Positions 41,970-51,011 of a stretch of 64,000 nt of DNA are shown here, one piece after another. The DNA lies in contig OY723240.1 of assembly GCA_963210315.1 (NCBI GenBank), forward strand, positions 2,108,001-2,172,000, given 5' to 3'. The position numbers were made by a program, and so were the translations under genes. The notes beneath the pieces were generated by a model that saw only the letters and a program-made list of their open reading frames with translations, ran no database searches and was not told where the DNA came from. This DNA is from Rhynchopus euleeides (taxonomy: Eukaryota; Euglenozoa; Diplonemea; Diplonemida; Diplonemidae). Position 1 is the first letter of the stretch. Every line of letters starts with the position of its first letter.

Positions 41970-43528
41970 TGGCATCAGCCGACGGGCCTCGGTGCAGGAA
42001 GACGGTGACCGAGCCATCGTACCGATGGGACACACAGCTGGCTGAGTCTGCGCTCCCAATGGACCCCGGGGGCTGACAGTCACGGGGAAGGAGCCGGCAG
42101 TTTCCCACCGGCAGCGGGGGAGAAGTGCTGCAGGGGGGCGAGCAGGAGGCCTCCCCAGATTTACTCAGAGTCAGGTGGTGGGCGTGCCACAGGCGGGCCG
42201 CCACCCTGAAGAACTGTTTTTAGGCATTGATGCACCCCCACAGCCTCTTCTGCTACACGGAGGCGTACACACCGCCCTGTCGCTGTCTGACCAGGCACAC
42301 TGCCCCGCAGTGACGACGGCAGGGCCCTCATCGGGCTGGCGTGCCCTGCTGCAAGCATCACTTCCCTGCTTCTCTGCCCCTTGCTCCCACGAGAGTGCAA
42401 GGCGTCGGGGATGCCGTCGGCGAGGGGAGGGGGTGGTGGGGGGACCGAGGGGACCCTCCTGTTTCTTAAGCACATCTTAATCAGGGAGCGGGGAAAGGTC
42501 GGGGCTTCCGATGGCCCTGCTTCTTTGCTGTGTGTCGAGCTAGCCGTCTCGTGTTCGCACTCTGTGCTCCACACCCACATCAAAGCAGCAGGCTTGATGG
42601 TGGTGGAATCGTCAATGCATCAAATGAGGAAGAAGGAATCACGGCTGCTGTGAGTTTTTCCCATCCGGGTCTGCAGGTGTTGCCATGCCTGCTGGTCCTG
42701 AACGTGTTTCCCGGAGGTGTGTGCCGTGTCCGGCCCATCGACTGCGAGTGCGTTCGTTTGACGTGTCTTTCTTGTGGCAGAAGGCCGGATTTCCCCCGCG
42801 CTTCTTGCTGCATGCCATGGGTGGCGAGACCCACCGATGTATCATCTTCTGGGTTCTGCGAGCCAACAAAACAAAACACGCTCGCTTTGTCCCTTGCCTT
42901 GCAAGGGACAAATCGCCTTCTTCCGCCCCTTCTTTCCCGTGAACCATGCCCTGCCAGGAGGGGATGGCGACCCAGGTGATGAGGGCCGCTGCTTGTGAGG
43001 TTGGAGGAGAGTGATCTGCAGCGAGCAGCCCCACCCCATGGAATCCGCACAATTATCGCTGAATTGGATTGCGTTGCATCGCATTGCCGGCTCATGTCAT
43101 GTCTGATCTGGTTTGTCGGATGGGTGCAGGTTGGGTGTGGGCTGGAGCGCTGACATGGGGCTCGGGGCGGGCGCTGTGCTGCTCTGCTGGCGCGTCTCTC
43201 TCGGTGTGCCCGCCGGCCCGGCGACAGCTCCAGATCCTCTCGCAATCCCTGGGGCACCACCGCGGTCTCCCCGGTGTCAACGTCCAGCACTTCGACCCTC
43301 GGGACGTATCCAGGGCAGTGTCGCGCCCCACGTGGGCCTTCCGCAGGTCCACCGAGCTGCACTTCTCGCACCTCTGCATGCCCGTCATCGAATCACTGCA
43401 TCTCACCATTGCTTGTCTGCACAGAGAACCTGACGCCTGTGGCGTGTCTGATCTGGTTTGTCGGATGGGTGCAGGTTGGAGGGTGGGTGTGGGGGTGGAG
43501 CGGTGACACGGCTTTGTGGGATACTATT
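41970..43528. other. Intergenic repeat-rich region
   Basis: No convincing gene. Holds a family A repeat copy (42520-42655) and two copies of the module TGATCTGGTTTGTCGGATGG (43101 and 43450), also seen at 48310. The second one leads into the deleted tRNA-Sec copy. A minus-strand frame at about 43180-43410 has mildly protein-like composition, but no motif. Confidence 0.5.
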
Positions 43529-43547
43529 GCCGGGATGAAATCAACTT
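43529..43547 (+). pseudogene. tRNA-Sec remnant, internal deletion
   Basis: The upstream element and the first 18 bases of the tRNA (GCCGGGATGAAATCAACT) are present. They jump directly to TTTCTGAGGATGTCCC, well inside the 3' flank, so the anticodon and T arms are gone. This is the leading edge of duplication copy B. Confidence 0.9.
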
Positions 43548-43757
43548 TTCTGAGGATGTCCCTATTTTGCATGTTTGAGCCCGTTTTCGATGGAATTTCT
43601 GTGTTTTGAGCTTGTTTTCGCGTCGCAAATGCGTCACGAGTTCCATTCCCCCACAACGACCCCTACACGATACAAGGCTCACATGCACCACAACACCATA
43701 ACAGGCGCTTGCTGCTACACTTCTTTTACACCAGACAGCAGACAGCAGACAGGGAAG

Positions 43758-44519
43758 ATGGCAACAGTGTTCCTTGCGGCGGTTGCGGCAGCGATGGTAT
43801 CGTCGAACCAGCGGGCGCTGGTTGTGAGTCCCGAACGCCACCTTGCGCAATCCGTGGTGGTGGGGCCGGTGGGGAGCATCAACCTGGCGCTGATGGCGCA
43901 CGGGGTGGAGGCGTGGCCGGACCTGATGGGGTCGCAGCTGCGCAACCCGCCTGCGTTCCTGGAGCTGCTGCCGCTCACGATCCCGCAGTGGCAGCTGCCC
44001 GTGGGGGTGGATGTGAAGTTCACGTGCCCCGACACGGCGGCTGTGGTGGACGTGTGCGACGCGTGGGTCTTCTTCTACACGTGCTCCCACACCTGCACGA
44101 CGAAGTACCAGGGCGGGATCCCGGGGCTGCTCTCCGTCACCCCGGGGTGGAGGCGGAGCCAGTGCGCGCCGCGGTTTGTGACGGGTGCGCCGGGGGCGAG
44201 CTTCGAGCACCCGATGGGGGCGTTCCGCAGGCAGCTGGCGCGCGGGGAGTCGACCACCATCACCGTCCCGGGGGCGGAGAAGGCGGAGTTCATGGTCTTC
44301 GGGATCGACGCGGCCGGGGTGGACTGCGGGAAGCACACGACCCCGGGGGCGTGCCCGATCTCCACGGGGAAGTGCAAGTGGGACGCGGTCGACACGGTGT
44401 GCCGCCCGACCGACTGCAAGGGCGGGCAGGGGCCGGCCCCGCTCTGCGCAGAGTGCCCGTGGCTGGGCCTTGACTCCCGCCCGCTGAGCGACGGCCCGTT
44501 CGGTGGTGGTCCTCTGTAA
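43758..44519 (+). CDS. Small secreted Cys-module protein, copy B
   Basis: 253 aa, identical to the product of 12453-13214 except Thr to Ile (CPTSTGK to CPISTGK); one other change is silent. Signal peptide, Cys pattern and the upstream pyrimidine-AG region are all preserved. Such low divergence over 760 bases means recent duplication, gene conversion, or both; both copies can be functional. Confidence 0.85.
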   Translation: MATVFLAAVAAAMVSSNQRALVVSPERHLAQSVVVGPVGSINLALMAHGVEAWPDLMGSQLRNPPAFLELLPLTIPQWQLPVGVDVKFTCPDTAAVVDVCDAWVFFYTCSHTCTTKYQGGIPGLLSVTPGWRRSQCAPRFVTGAPGASFEHPMGAFRRQLARGESTTITVPGAEKAEFMVFGIDAAGVDCGKHTTPGACPISTGKCKWDAVDTVCRPTDCKGGQGPAPLCAECPWLGLDSRPLSDGPFGGGPL

Positions 44520-45149
44520 GGCACTGCACTGCCCCGCACTGCACTGCACACCGTCCCATCGCACGGTCCCGTCTTGCCTGCGTTCATAAGCTAACCCCTA
44601 ACCCTGACCCACTGCTCCCTGTGCACAAGACACGGCGTGTCTTGCCTTTGCACTTTGTCTCTGTCTCTTGTGTCGTGGGTTCTGCTCTGGAGTTTGAGGC
44701 GGGACGCAAAGTGCACTGCACTTTGCTCTGCTGCACCCACAGTGCAAGCAAGCAAAAGGCTGTGTGCCTTGCGTTCCCACCCCGCCCCCAGCTGCAGCCT
44801 GCGTGCGCTCTGTTCTGCCCATTCACATTCCATCCGTGGACCTGCATGTGTCCATGTCCGTGCCCATGCTTCATGCCCATATGCCACCCTTCTGGCATGC
44901 CTTTGCTGTCTCCGCTGTCTGCGGATTGCTGTGCCTATCGCTGTGCAGGGTGTGCGTGTGTGGCCCTCTGCGCAACCGAGGCAGACGGGCCCCACCGCCC
45001 CTGTGTGCAGCGAGCCCAAGTCAAGGAGGTTGACACACACGCAGGCTATCCCACACCCCACACACCCTTCCCTTATCATTGGCTTGCATGGGTTGCAGGG
45101 CAGGGTGTGGTGTTGGTGGAGCGGTGACACGGCTTTGTGGGATACTATT
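44520..45149. other. Intergenic part of duplication copy B
   Basis: Nearly the same as 13215-13889. The piece GTGTGGCCCTCTGCGCAACC through GCCCCTGTGTGCA recurs a third time at 50795-50845. No gene seen. Confidence 0.65.
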
Positions 45150-45236
45150 GCCGGGATGAAATCAACTGGTGTTGGTTGCAGACTTCAAATCTGTAGGCGG
45201 GGTGACCCGCAGCGGTTCAATTCCGCCTTCCCGGTG
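45150..45236 (+). tRNA. tRNA-Sec (UCA), copy 5
   Basis: Same 87-nt sequence, conserved upstream element and T5 terminator as copy 1. It lies 316 bases before the Gly/Tyr-rich secreted-protein start at 45552. Confidence 0.93.
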
Positions 45237-45551
45237 CCTTTTTGTGGGCGATAGCCCGGCGCCTGCAGGGGGTACCTTTTCAATTTTTTTTCTGGGGATG
45301 TCCCTATTTTGCATGTTTGAGCCCGTTTTCGATGGAATTTCGGTGTTTTGAGCCTGTTTTCGCGTCGCAAATGCGTCACGAATTCCATTTTCTGGCACAC
45401 TCGGGCGAGCTGTGAGGAGAGCACAGCCGCTTGAACACCAATCACGGTGGGAACGCCACAGTCAGCACCCCACCCACACCACTTGCAGGTTGCAGAAGCT
45501 ACAGACACAGAGACAAGACACAAGACACAGCACCAAGCAGTGGGTGGAAGG

Positions 45552-47501
45552 ATGCGTGGGTGCACAGCAGCGCTGCTGCTGATGGCGGTGGTGTCGTGTG
45601 CAGACGCGCACTACTCGCGGTCGCGGTACGGGAGCCGCGGGTCGTACTACCGCAAGAAGTACGGGGGGAGCCGGTACGGCAGCAAGTACGGCGGTAGGTA
45701 CGGTGGCGGCAAGTATGGGGGTGGCTACGGTGGTGGTGGTAAGTACGGCGGTGGTTATGGCGGCGGCTACGGTGGCAGCAAGTACGGGGGCAAGTACGGC
45801 GGTGGGTACGGGGGTGGGTACGTCCCCGCGCCTGGCCCGCTGCCTGAGGAGGGGGAGTGCGTGGAGGCGTGGGTGCGCGGGGAGAAGGCGCACTGCTTCC
45901 GCGGGATGCGGAACTGCGAGCGGCCTGCCGTGGGGGGCGGGGCCGTGGTCGGGTGGTCCAACTCCGTGTCGAAGGGGACGGAGGTGCTCGACATGTGGGG
46001 CAACGCGAAGCACTGCAGCGGGAGCGGGTGGAAGACCGGGGAGGTGGAGCTTGTGGTGGACAGGGCCACGGTGGACCTGACGATCGACATCGCTTCTGGG
46101 TGGGAGATGGAGGAGGCGGCAATGTGGATCGGCCGCAGCAAGCTGCCGAAGCGGTCGTACGGGCGGTACACGGCGAAGCCGGAGCACTTCCCGTACAAGA
46201 CGGCGGTGGAGGGGCTGCACAAGTTCAAGTTCCGCGGGTCTGCCCCGTCGTGCCTCTACTTCGCCCTCCACGTGAAGGTGTGTCGCGTGCGCACCACCCC
46301 GACCCCGACGGCGGTGCCGGCACCCCCGCGCACCCCCACACCTCCGGTGCGCACCCCGACGCCGCCGACGATGCCGCCTTCGCCTCCGACCCCTCCCACC
46401 CCGCCGACGCCGATGACGGCTGTGCCGGCAAGGACCCCGAGCCCCGAGGGTGGTGTGCCGCCGCCGCCGACTCCGCCCACACCTCCGACACCCCCCACGC
46501 CTGGCCGCACCCCCAGCCCTGAGGGTGGTGTGCCGCCGCCGCCGACGCCACCCACCCCGCCGACACCGCCGACACCCCCCACGCCTGGCCGCACCCCCAG
46601 CCCTGAGGGCGGTGTGCCGCCACCGTCGCCGCCGACACCGCCGACACCCGGGATGACGCCGAGCCCCGAGGGCGGTGTGCCGCCACCGACACCACCCACA
46701 CCGCCGACACCCGGCAGCACCCCTGCACCGACATGTGTGGAGGAGGAGATCAACGTCGGTGTGATCGAGCCGGAGCCCGAGGGCGGGGAGGGCGGTGGGG
46801 GCGAGACGACGCTTGTCGACTGGGGTGCCGGGGAGGCTGTCGAGGAGGGGATGGGCGGGTGGCCGCTGGGGGAGGGGCAGGAGACGTCGGTGACAAACCT
46901 GCCGGGTGTGCTGCAGCGCCCGGAGACGAAGGCCTTCTTCCCCACGGACGGGGAGGCGATCGAGGGGGTGAGCAAGCTGCGTGTGGAGTGCCCGGAGAGC
47001 TGCACGGGGGCGCCGTGCGAGGTGGTGGTGGCGACGTACCACTGCCCCCCGTGCTCGTCTGCGACAAATGGGCAGCTGCCGACGCTGCTGCCTGCGGCGG
47101 GGTGGAGCGCCGGGGTGTGCGCCCCCACCTTCAAGACCTTCATGCTGGGGAACGACCACAGCATGGTCGCCTTCCGGAAGCTTGTGCCGGCAGGGACGGT
47201 GCTGGTGACCCCTGCGCTGGGGCAGCCGCTGCAGCACGTTGCGGTGTTTGTGCGGCGCGGGGCGACGGACTGCACGGCGATCGCGGACCGCACGGGCTGC
47301 GCTGCCCAGGCAGAGTGCATGTGGGAGGGCATTCCGGGCGGTGAGGGCGGGTCGTGTGCCTCGAACTGGTGCCCTGCTGGGGCTGGGTCGGTGACGGGCG
47401 GGGAGACGGGCAGCGTGGCGTCGTGTGGCGAGTGTGTGACGACACAGCCACCCACCCCGCCTGTCCCTACCCCCGCACCCGAGGGCACAGGCCCGAACTA
47501 G
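45552..47501 (+). CDS. Secreted Gly/Tyr- and Pro-rich protein with C-terminal Cys module
   Basis: 649 aa. ATG 45552 opens a signal peptide (MRGCTAALLLMAVVSCADA). Then come Tyr/Gly repeats (SKYGGRYGGGKYGGGYGGGG, about residues 25-95), a first folded region (about 100-240; ECVEAWVRGEKAHCF, GWEMEEAAMWIGRS), long Pro/Thr repeats (PPTPPTPGRTPSPEGGVPPP, about 250-395) and a C-terminal Cys-rich module. The last matches the proteins at 12453 and 43758: VECPES..CEVVVATYHC, GW..GVCAPTFKT, MVAFRKLVPAG, VFVRRGATDCT, CMWEG. Likely an extracellular matrix, surface or adhesive protein; the repeats suggest cross-linking or glycosylation, by inference. Confidence 0.82.
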   Translation: MRGCTAALLLMAVVSCADAHYSRSRYGSRGSYYRKKYGGSRYGSKYGGRYGGGKYGGGYGGGGKYGGGYGGGYGGSKYGGKYGGGYGGGYVPAPGPLPEEGECVEAWVRGEKAHCFRGMRNCERPAVGGGAVVGWSNSVSKGTEVLDMWGNAKHCSGSGWKTGEVELVVDRATVDLTIDIASGWEMEEAAMWIGRSKLPKRSYGRYTAKPEHFPYKTAVEGLHKFKFRGSAPSCLYFALHVKVCRVRTTPTPTAVPAPPRTPTPPVRTPTPPTMPPSPPTPPTPPTPMTAVPARTPSPEGGVPPPPTPPTPPTPPTPGRTPSPEGGVPPPPTPPTPPTPPTPPTPGRTPSPEGGVPPPSPPTPPTPGMTPSPEGGVPPPTPPTPPTPGSTPAPTCVEEEINVGVIEPEPEGGEGGGGETTLVDWGAGEAVEEGMGGWPLGEGQETSVTNLPGVLQRPETKAFFPTDGEAIEGVSKLRVECPESCTGAPCEVVVATYHCPPCSSATNGQLPTLLPAAGWSAGVCAPTFKTFMLGNDHSMVAFRKLVPAGTVLVTPALGQPLQHVAVFVRRGATDCTAIADRTGCAAQAECMWEGIPGGEGGSCASNWCPAGAGSVTGGETGSVASCGECVTTQPPTPPVPTPAPEGTGPN

Positions 47502-48349
47502 GCGGGCTCCATGTGAGTTCCCAGATCCGTGTTCCGTGTGAGCTGATGCATCCGGCTCCCTCTTCCTTCTTCATCCTGCTTCTTAGTACTACACAAATGT
47601 TGTTTCCGTGCCATTGACATTGGTATTGTGCCTTGTATCTTGTGTCTTGTGTGTGTGGTTGTCTGTGTCACTGTATCTGTGTGTGGGTCAGCCACATTCC
47701 AATCAACACACAACTCAATGTGTTGCACACACAGCCGCCTTCTCCACACCCTGCGTGTTGGCGGTGCTGGTGCTGCAGAAACCACCTCTCCCCTTTCCTG
47801 CTATGAGCAAGGCCCACGCTCTCTGCGTGCCGTGCCTGTGCCCCCTCCCCGTTAGCCTTGGTGTCCGACACATTGTCGTATCCTTGGCGCCGTCTTGACA
47901 TCTTTGCTTTTGCAGCCCACAGGCTTATGACCGAGCTGCCGCGTCCACACCGTCCACACCCAACCTCCTCCATAGAATCCTTGCTTGCCCCCACCTGCTC
48001 TGCAGCGTGTACTGCAGGCCGAGCCTCGTGGCAGCCTTGCGGCTGTGCGGGTTCACGCCGTGCAGCGCACCGAAGCGAGCCTGGTGGCAGGGCCATCCGA
48101 GGCACAGATGTCGCTGCGTGTCCCGCCCGCAACGGGCGCCAACGCAGCAGCACACATCACAACAGCGAAAGTTGTAACACGACCGACAGACACAGAGTTG
48201 CACCCAACCCACCCCACACCCAGCCCCCTGCCCAACGCCCCCAGCCCTTGGACACCTGCATCTCACCATTGCTTCTCCGCACAGAGAACCTTACGACTGT
48301 GTGTCCTGTCTGATCTGGTTTGTCGGATGGGTGCAGGTTGCAGGTGTGT

Positions 48350-48390
48350 GGATGGAGGCGGGGCGACCCGCAGATGTTCATTTCCCATGA
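48350..48390 (+). pseudogene. Probable tRNA-Sec relic
   Basis: GGAGGCGGGGCGACCCGCAG followed by a TTCATTTCC resembles the variable arm and T loop of tRNA-Sec (TAGGCGGGGTGACCCGCAGC, GGTTCAATTCC). It lies right after the upstream module that leads into the deleted copy at 43529. Ends and anticodon arm are missing. Confidence 0.55.
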
Positions 48391-49109
48391 CCGCGTGCGG
48401 GCCCCGCTCTGTCGAGTCGCCCCCTCCCATCAGCGCGCACGGCGGGAAAGTACCAGAGGAACAGATCATCGCCCGGAGATGCCTTGAGAACTTCGCCCTA
48501 CCTCCGGGCACGGGTGGAGGTGCGGCGGATGGGACGTCGTGTTGGGTAGAGACAACAGGGGGGCAGACGTGCGGCGAGTGCACCACCCTTTGCCCTGCGG
48601 CAGAAGGAGGGCGTCGATTACCTGTCCCGTGCCGTCGGAGCCCCGCTGATCTGTCGGGGCGTCGGGCTGTCCACCGGCCTCTGCGCAGGCACTTTGCCTC
48701 TTTACCGGCTGTATGTTGGATTGTTCGATGTCGGTGGCGTCGCTGCCTGTCCCCCTCTGGGAGGGCATTGGGCGGAGAGGAGAGCGAGCTGCCGTCTGTC
48801 GTTGCTAAGAAGGCGAGTCCTGGGGATTCGTTGTCCCTTGGTGTTGGGAGCTTTTGCGGGATGTGTTCCTCGCTTGGCGTCCCTCGCTGGTGCGTCGGGG
48901 GGAGGTGCGTTGAGGTCGCCCATCAGCTCCGTTCCTTCCGCACGCTGTGTGGGGGCTGGTGCTGGTGTCGCTCTCATCATGGGCGGCCTTGACTGTGACG
49001 GCGTCGGCGGGCGGCGCGTATGAGTGTGTCGATGTTGTTTGGCAGGTAGGGGGGCCACCAAGCCTCTGCTGTGTGGGGACAGACCCGTACTCCCACCGGC
49101 CGTGTAGAC

Positions 49110-49148
49110 CAATGAAGTCCAGAAACTGTAGCTTAAGAAATTGTTGGT
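49110..49148 (-). ncRNA. Spliced-leader exon-like sequence, diverged
   Basis: On minus, ACCAACAATTTCTTAAGC...CTACAGTTTCTGGACTT and CATTG match the SL exon at 24292-24330 with two differences. A GT follows directly (ATTG-GTCTAC), as in an SL RNA gene. I find no clear Sm site in the next 90 bases, so it may be an SL RNA pseudogene or the SL end of a retrocopied mRNA. Confidence 0.5.
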
Positions 49149-49257
49149 TCCCTCTATACTTAGAGGGCAAGTGCCACTTTGCCCTACACCCTTCCTCGTC
49201 ACACCTGCTTTCCCCAGCACCCCACGCACAGGCGCTGCTTGCTCCTGTTTCGAAACA

Positions 49258-50244
49258 ATGTTGTGGAATGAGTGCGCCGCCGTTGTCGGTGTGTCTGCCC
49301 TGACGGTCGCGCTGTGCGCGCGGCTGCTGTGCCCTTCCCCCCGGAAGCGCGTCGAGAGCAAGAAGGTGAGAGACTGGCTCATGCGGGGCAAAACCGTCAA
49401 CCTGCTGGGGCACAACATCTTCTACATCAACGAGGGCAACAAGGAGGGCGGGGTGCTGCTGCTGCTGCACGGCTTCCCCACGTCCAGCTACGACTGGGCG
49501 CCCGTGTGGGAGCAGCTCACGCAGCGCTACCGGGTTGTCGCCCTGGACCTCCTCGGCTTCGGGTTTTCCGACAAGCCCAACGAGCGGACGTACACCATCC
49601 ACAAGCAGGCGGACCTGGTGGAGGCTTTGCTGCAGTCCCTCGACCTGGCAGACACACCCCTTCACGTCCTCGCTCATGACTACGGCGACACTGTCGCGCA
49701 GGAGCTGCTTGCCCGGCAGAACGCGAGCGAAGGCAAAGGGAAGTGGCAGTCGTGCTGCTTCCTCAACGGCGGGCTCTTCCCTGAGACCCACCAGGCGCTT
49801 CTGGTGCAGCGGGTGCTGCTGACCCGGTTCGGGTGGCTGCTGAACTGGGCGATCGGGAAGAGCGCGTTCGGGCGGTCGATGGCGAAGGTGTTCGGTCCGG
49901 AGACGCAGCCGACAACGGAGCAGATCGATGAGTTCTGGGACATGATCAACTACAATCACGGGCGGTACGTGTTCTACAACGCCATCACCTACATGCGCGA
50001 CCGCAGGCAACACCGCGAGCGGTGGGTCGCCGCGCTGCGCGAGGCGCAGTTCCCCCTAGCGCTGGTCAACGGGTCCTGCGATCCGGTTTCCGGCGCGCAC
50101 ATGGTCGCCCGCTACAAGGAGCTGGGCTGCCGCCTCGACTTCCTGCGGGAGATGCCCCCCATCGGGCACTACCCGCAGGTCGAGGCGCCAGGGCCTGTCG
50201 CCGCTGCCTACCTTGAGTTCCTCGACGAGGTTGAATCGCAGTGA
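49258..50244 (+). CDS. MEST: Alpha/beta hydrolase, MEST/PEG1-like
   Basis: 328 aa from ATG 49258 (frame open to 49141). An N-terminal hydrophobic anchor (AAVVGVSALTVALCARLLC) suggests ER membrane location, as for animal MEST. Core motifs: HGFPTSSYDW (oxyanion region), VVALDLLGFGFSDKP, HDYGDTVAQELL with the Asp nucleophile as in epoxide hydrolases and dehalogenases, FLNGGLFPETH, VFGPETQPT, and IGHYPQVE with the catalytic His. Similarity to MEST runs end to end, and human MEST is of similar length (about 335 aa). The substrate is unknown. Confidence 0.88.
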   Translation: MLWNECAAVVGVSALTVALCARLLCPSPRKRVESKKVRDWLMRGKTVNLLGHNIFYINEGNKEGGVLLLLHGFPTSSYDWAPVWEQLTQRYRVVALDLLGFGFSDKPNERTYTIHKQADLVEALLQSLDLADTPLHVLAHDYGDTVAQELLARQNASEGKGKWQSCCFLNGGLFPETHQALLVQRVLLTRFGWLLNWAIGKSAFGRSMAKVFGPETQPTTEQIDEFWDMINYNHGRYVFYNAITYMRDRRQHRERWVAALREAQFPLALVNGSCDPVSGAHMVARYKELGCRLDFLREMPPIGHYPQVEAPGPVAAAYLEFLDEVESQ

Positions 50245-51011
50245 CGAAGCGATGTCAGCAAACGTGCCACCTATCTCACTCTCGCTGTTGTCGTCCCGCT
50301 CTCGGCACCGTCGCATGCCACCGGACGGCCCCGCCAGGCTGAGCCCGCCACAGGGACGTGCCGCTCCTCACCCAGCAAAACGCACCCACACCCGCAAAGA
50401 GAAAGAGGCGGGTCAACGGCCGGAGCAAGAGCCTGCGCAGGTGGTCAGCATACCGCAAGACGGGACCAGGAACACACCACACGCAACGAACAATGAACCT
50501 CGCGCGTGAGAGGATGGCGGTGTACCTCAGCCGGTGCGATGAAGAGGGGGCGTTTTCTGCAGACCCGTTCCGCGAGCAGGCGAGAGGGTCCTCTATCCAC
50601 ACCACTATGCCCCCTCGACCGCCGCGCAACGCTGTGCTTGACCAAAGAGCAGGGGTGACAAGCACCCGCTTTTGTATGTATGTGTGTGTGACATCGCACG
50701 CATGCGGTACCTATCTTCCCCTAGCTACTCACTCACAACTCACAACCACATCACTCATCCGTTTCGAGTGCAACGTCCCAACTGGTTCCAGTGCGTGTGG
50801 CCCTCTGCGCAACCGAGGCAGACGGGCCCCACCGCCCCTGTGTGCAATGATCCCAAGCCACGGTCATGTGTCCTCCTCGGCCCGCCCATCACTGAATTGA
50901 GTTGGCTTGTGTCGCATTGCAGCCTCATGCCTTGTCTGGTTTGTCAGGAGGGGGTCGGGTTGCAGGGTGGGTGTGTTGGTGGAGTGATACACAACAGCAG
51001 CAGCAGGCAAG
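50245..51011. other. Intergenic region
   Basis: No gene recognised; frames at 50358-50900 lack motifs. Contains the third copy of GTGTGGCCCTCTGCGCAACC (50795) and, just before the next gene, GGTTGCAGGGTGGGTGTGTT and GGTGGAGTGAT (50964-50990). The latter is the upstream module of the tRNA-Sec unit without the tRNA. Confidence 0.55.

Larger units (their letters stand above)
43513..45240 (+). repeat. Segmental duplication, copy B
   Basis: Partner of 12070-13980, in the same orientation 31 kb downstream. It starts in a truncated and ends in an intact tRNA-Sec unit, so the tRNA units mark both edges of the duplicated block. Confidence 0.9.
47502..49257. other. Intergenic region with tRNA-Sec and SL relics
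   Basis: No convincing gene. An ORF of 335 codons (47985-48992) crosses repeat modules and has no domain. The module CTCACCATTGCTTCTCCGCA...GGTTTGTCGGATGGGTGCAG (48258-48345) matches 43395-43480. A pyrimidine-rich stretch with AG sites (49195-49235) precedes the hydrolase start. Confidence 0.5.

Noticed and set aside
43180..43410. Minus-strand fragment with several Cys/Arg residues
   Set aside because: No recognisable domain, no start or splice signals, and repeats on both sides.
45462..47237. 591-codon minus frame opposite the Gly/Tyr-rich gene
   Set aside because: Low-complexity His/Arg/Val shadow produced by the repeated GGT/CCG codons; + strand has signal peptide and Cys modules.
47985..48992. 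335-codon + frame
   Set aside because: Crosses repeat modules and a tRNA-Sec relic and has no domain or signal peptide.
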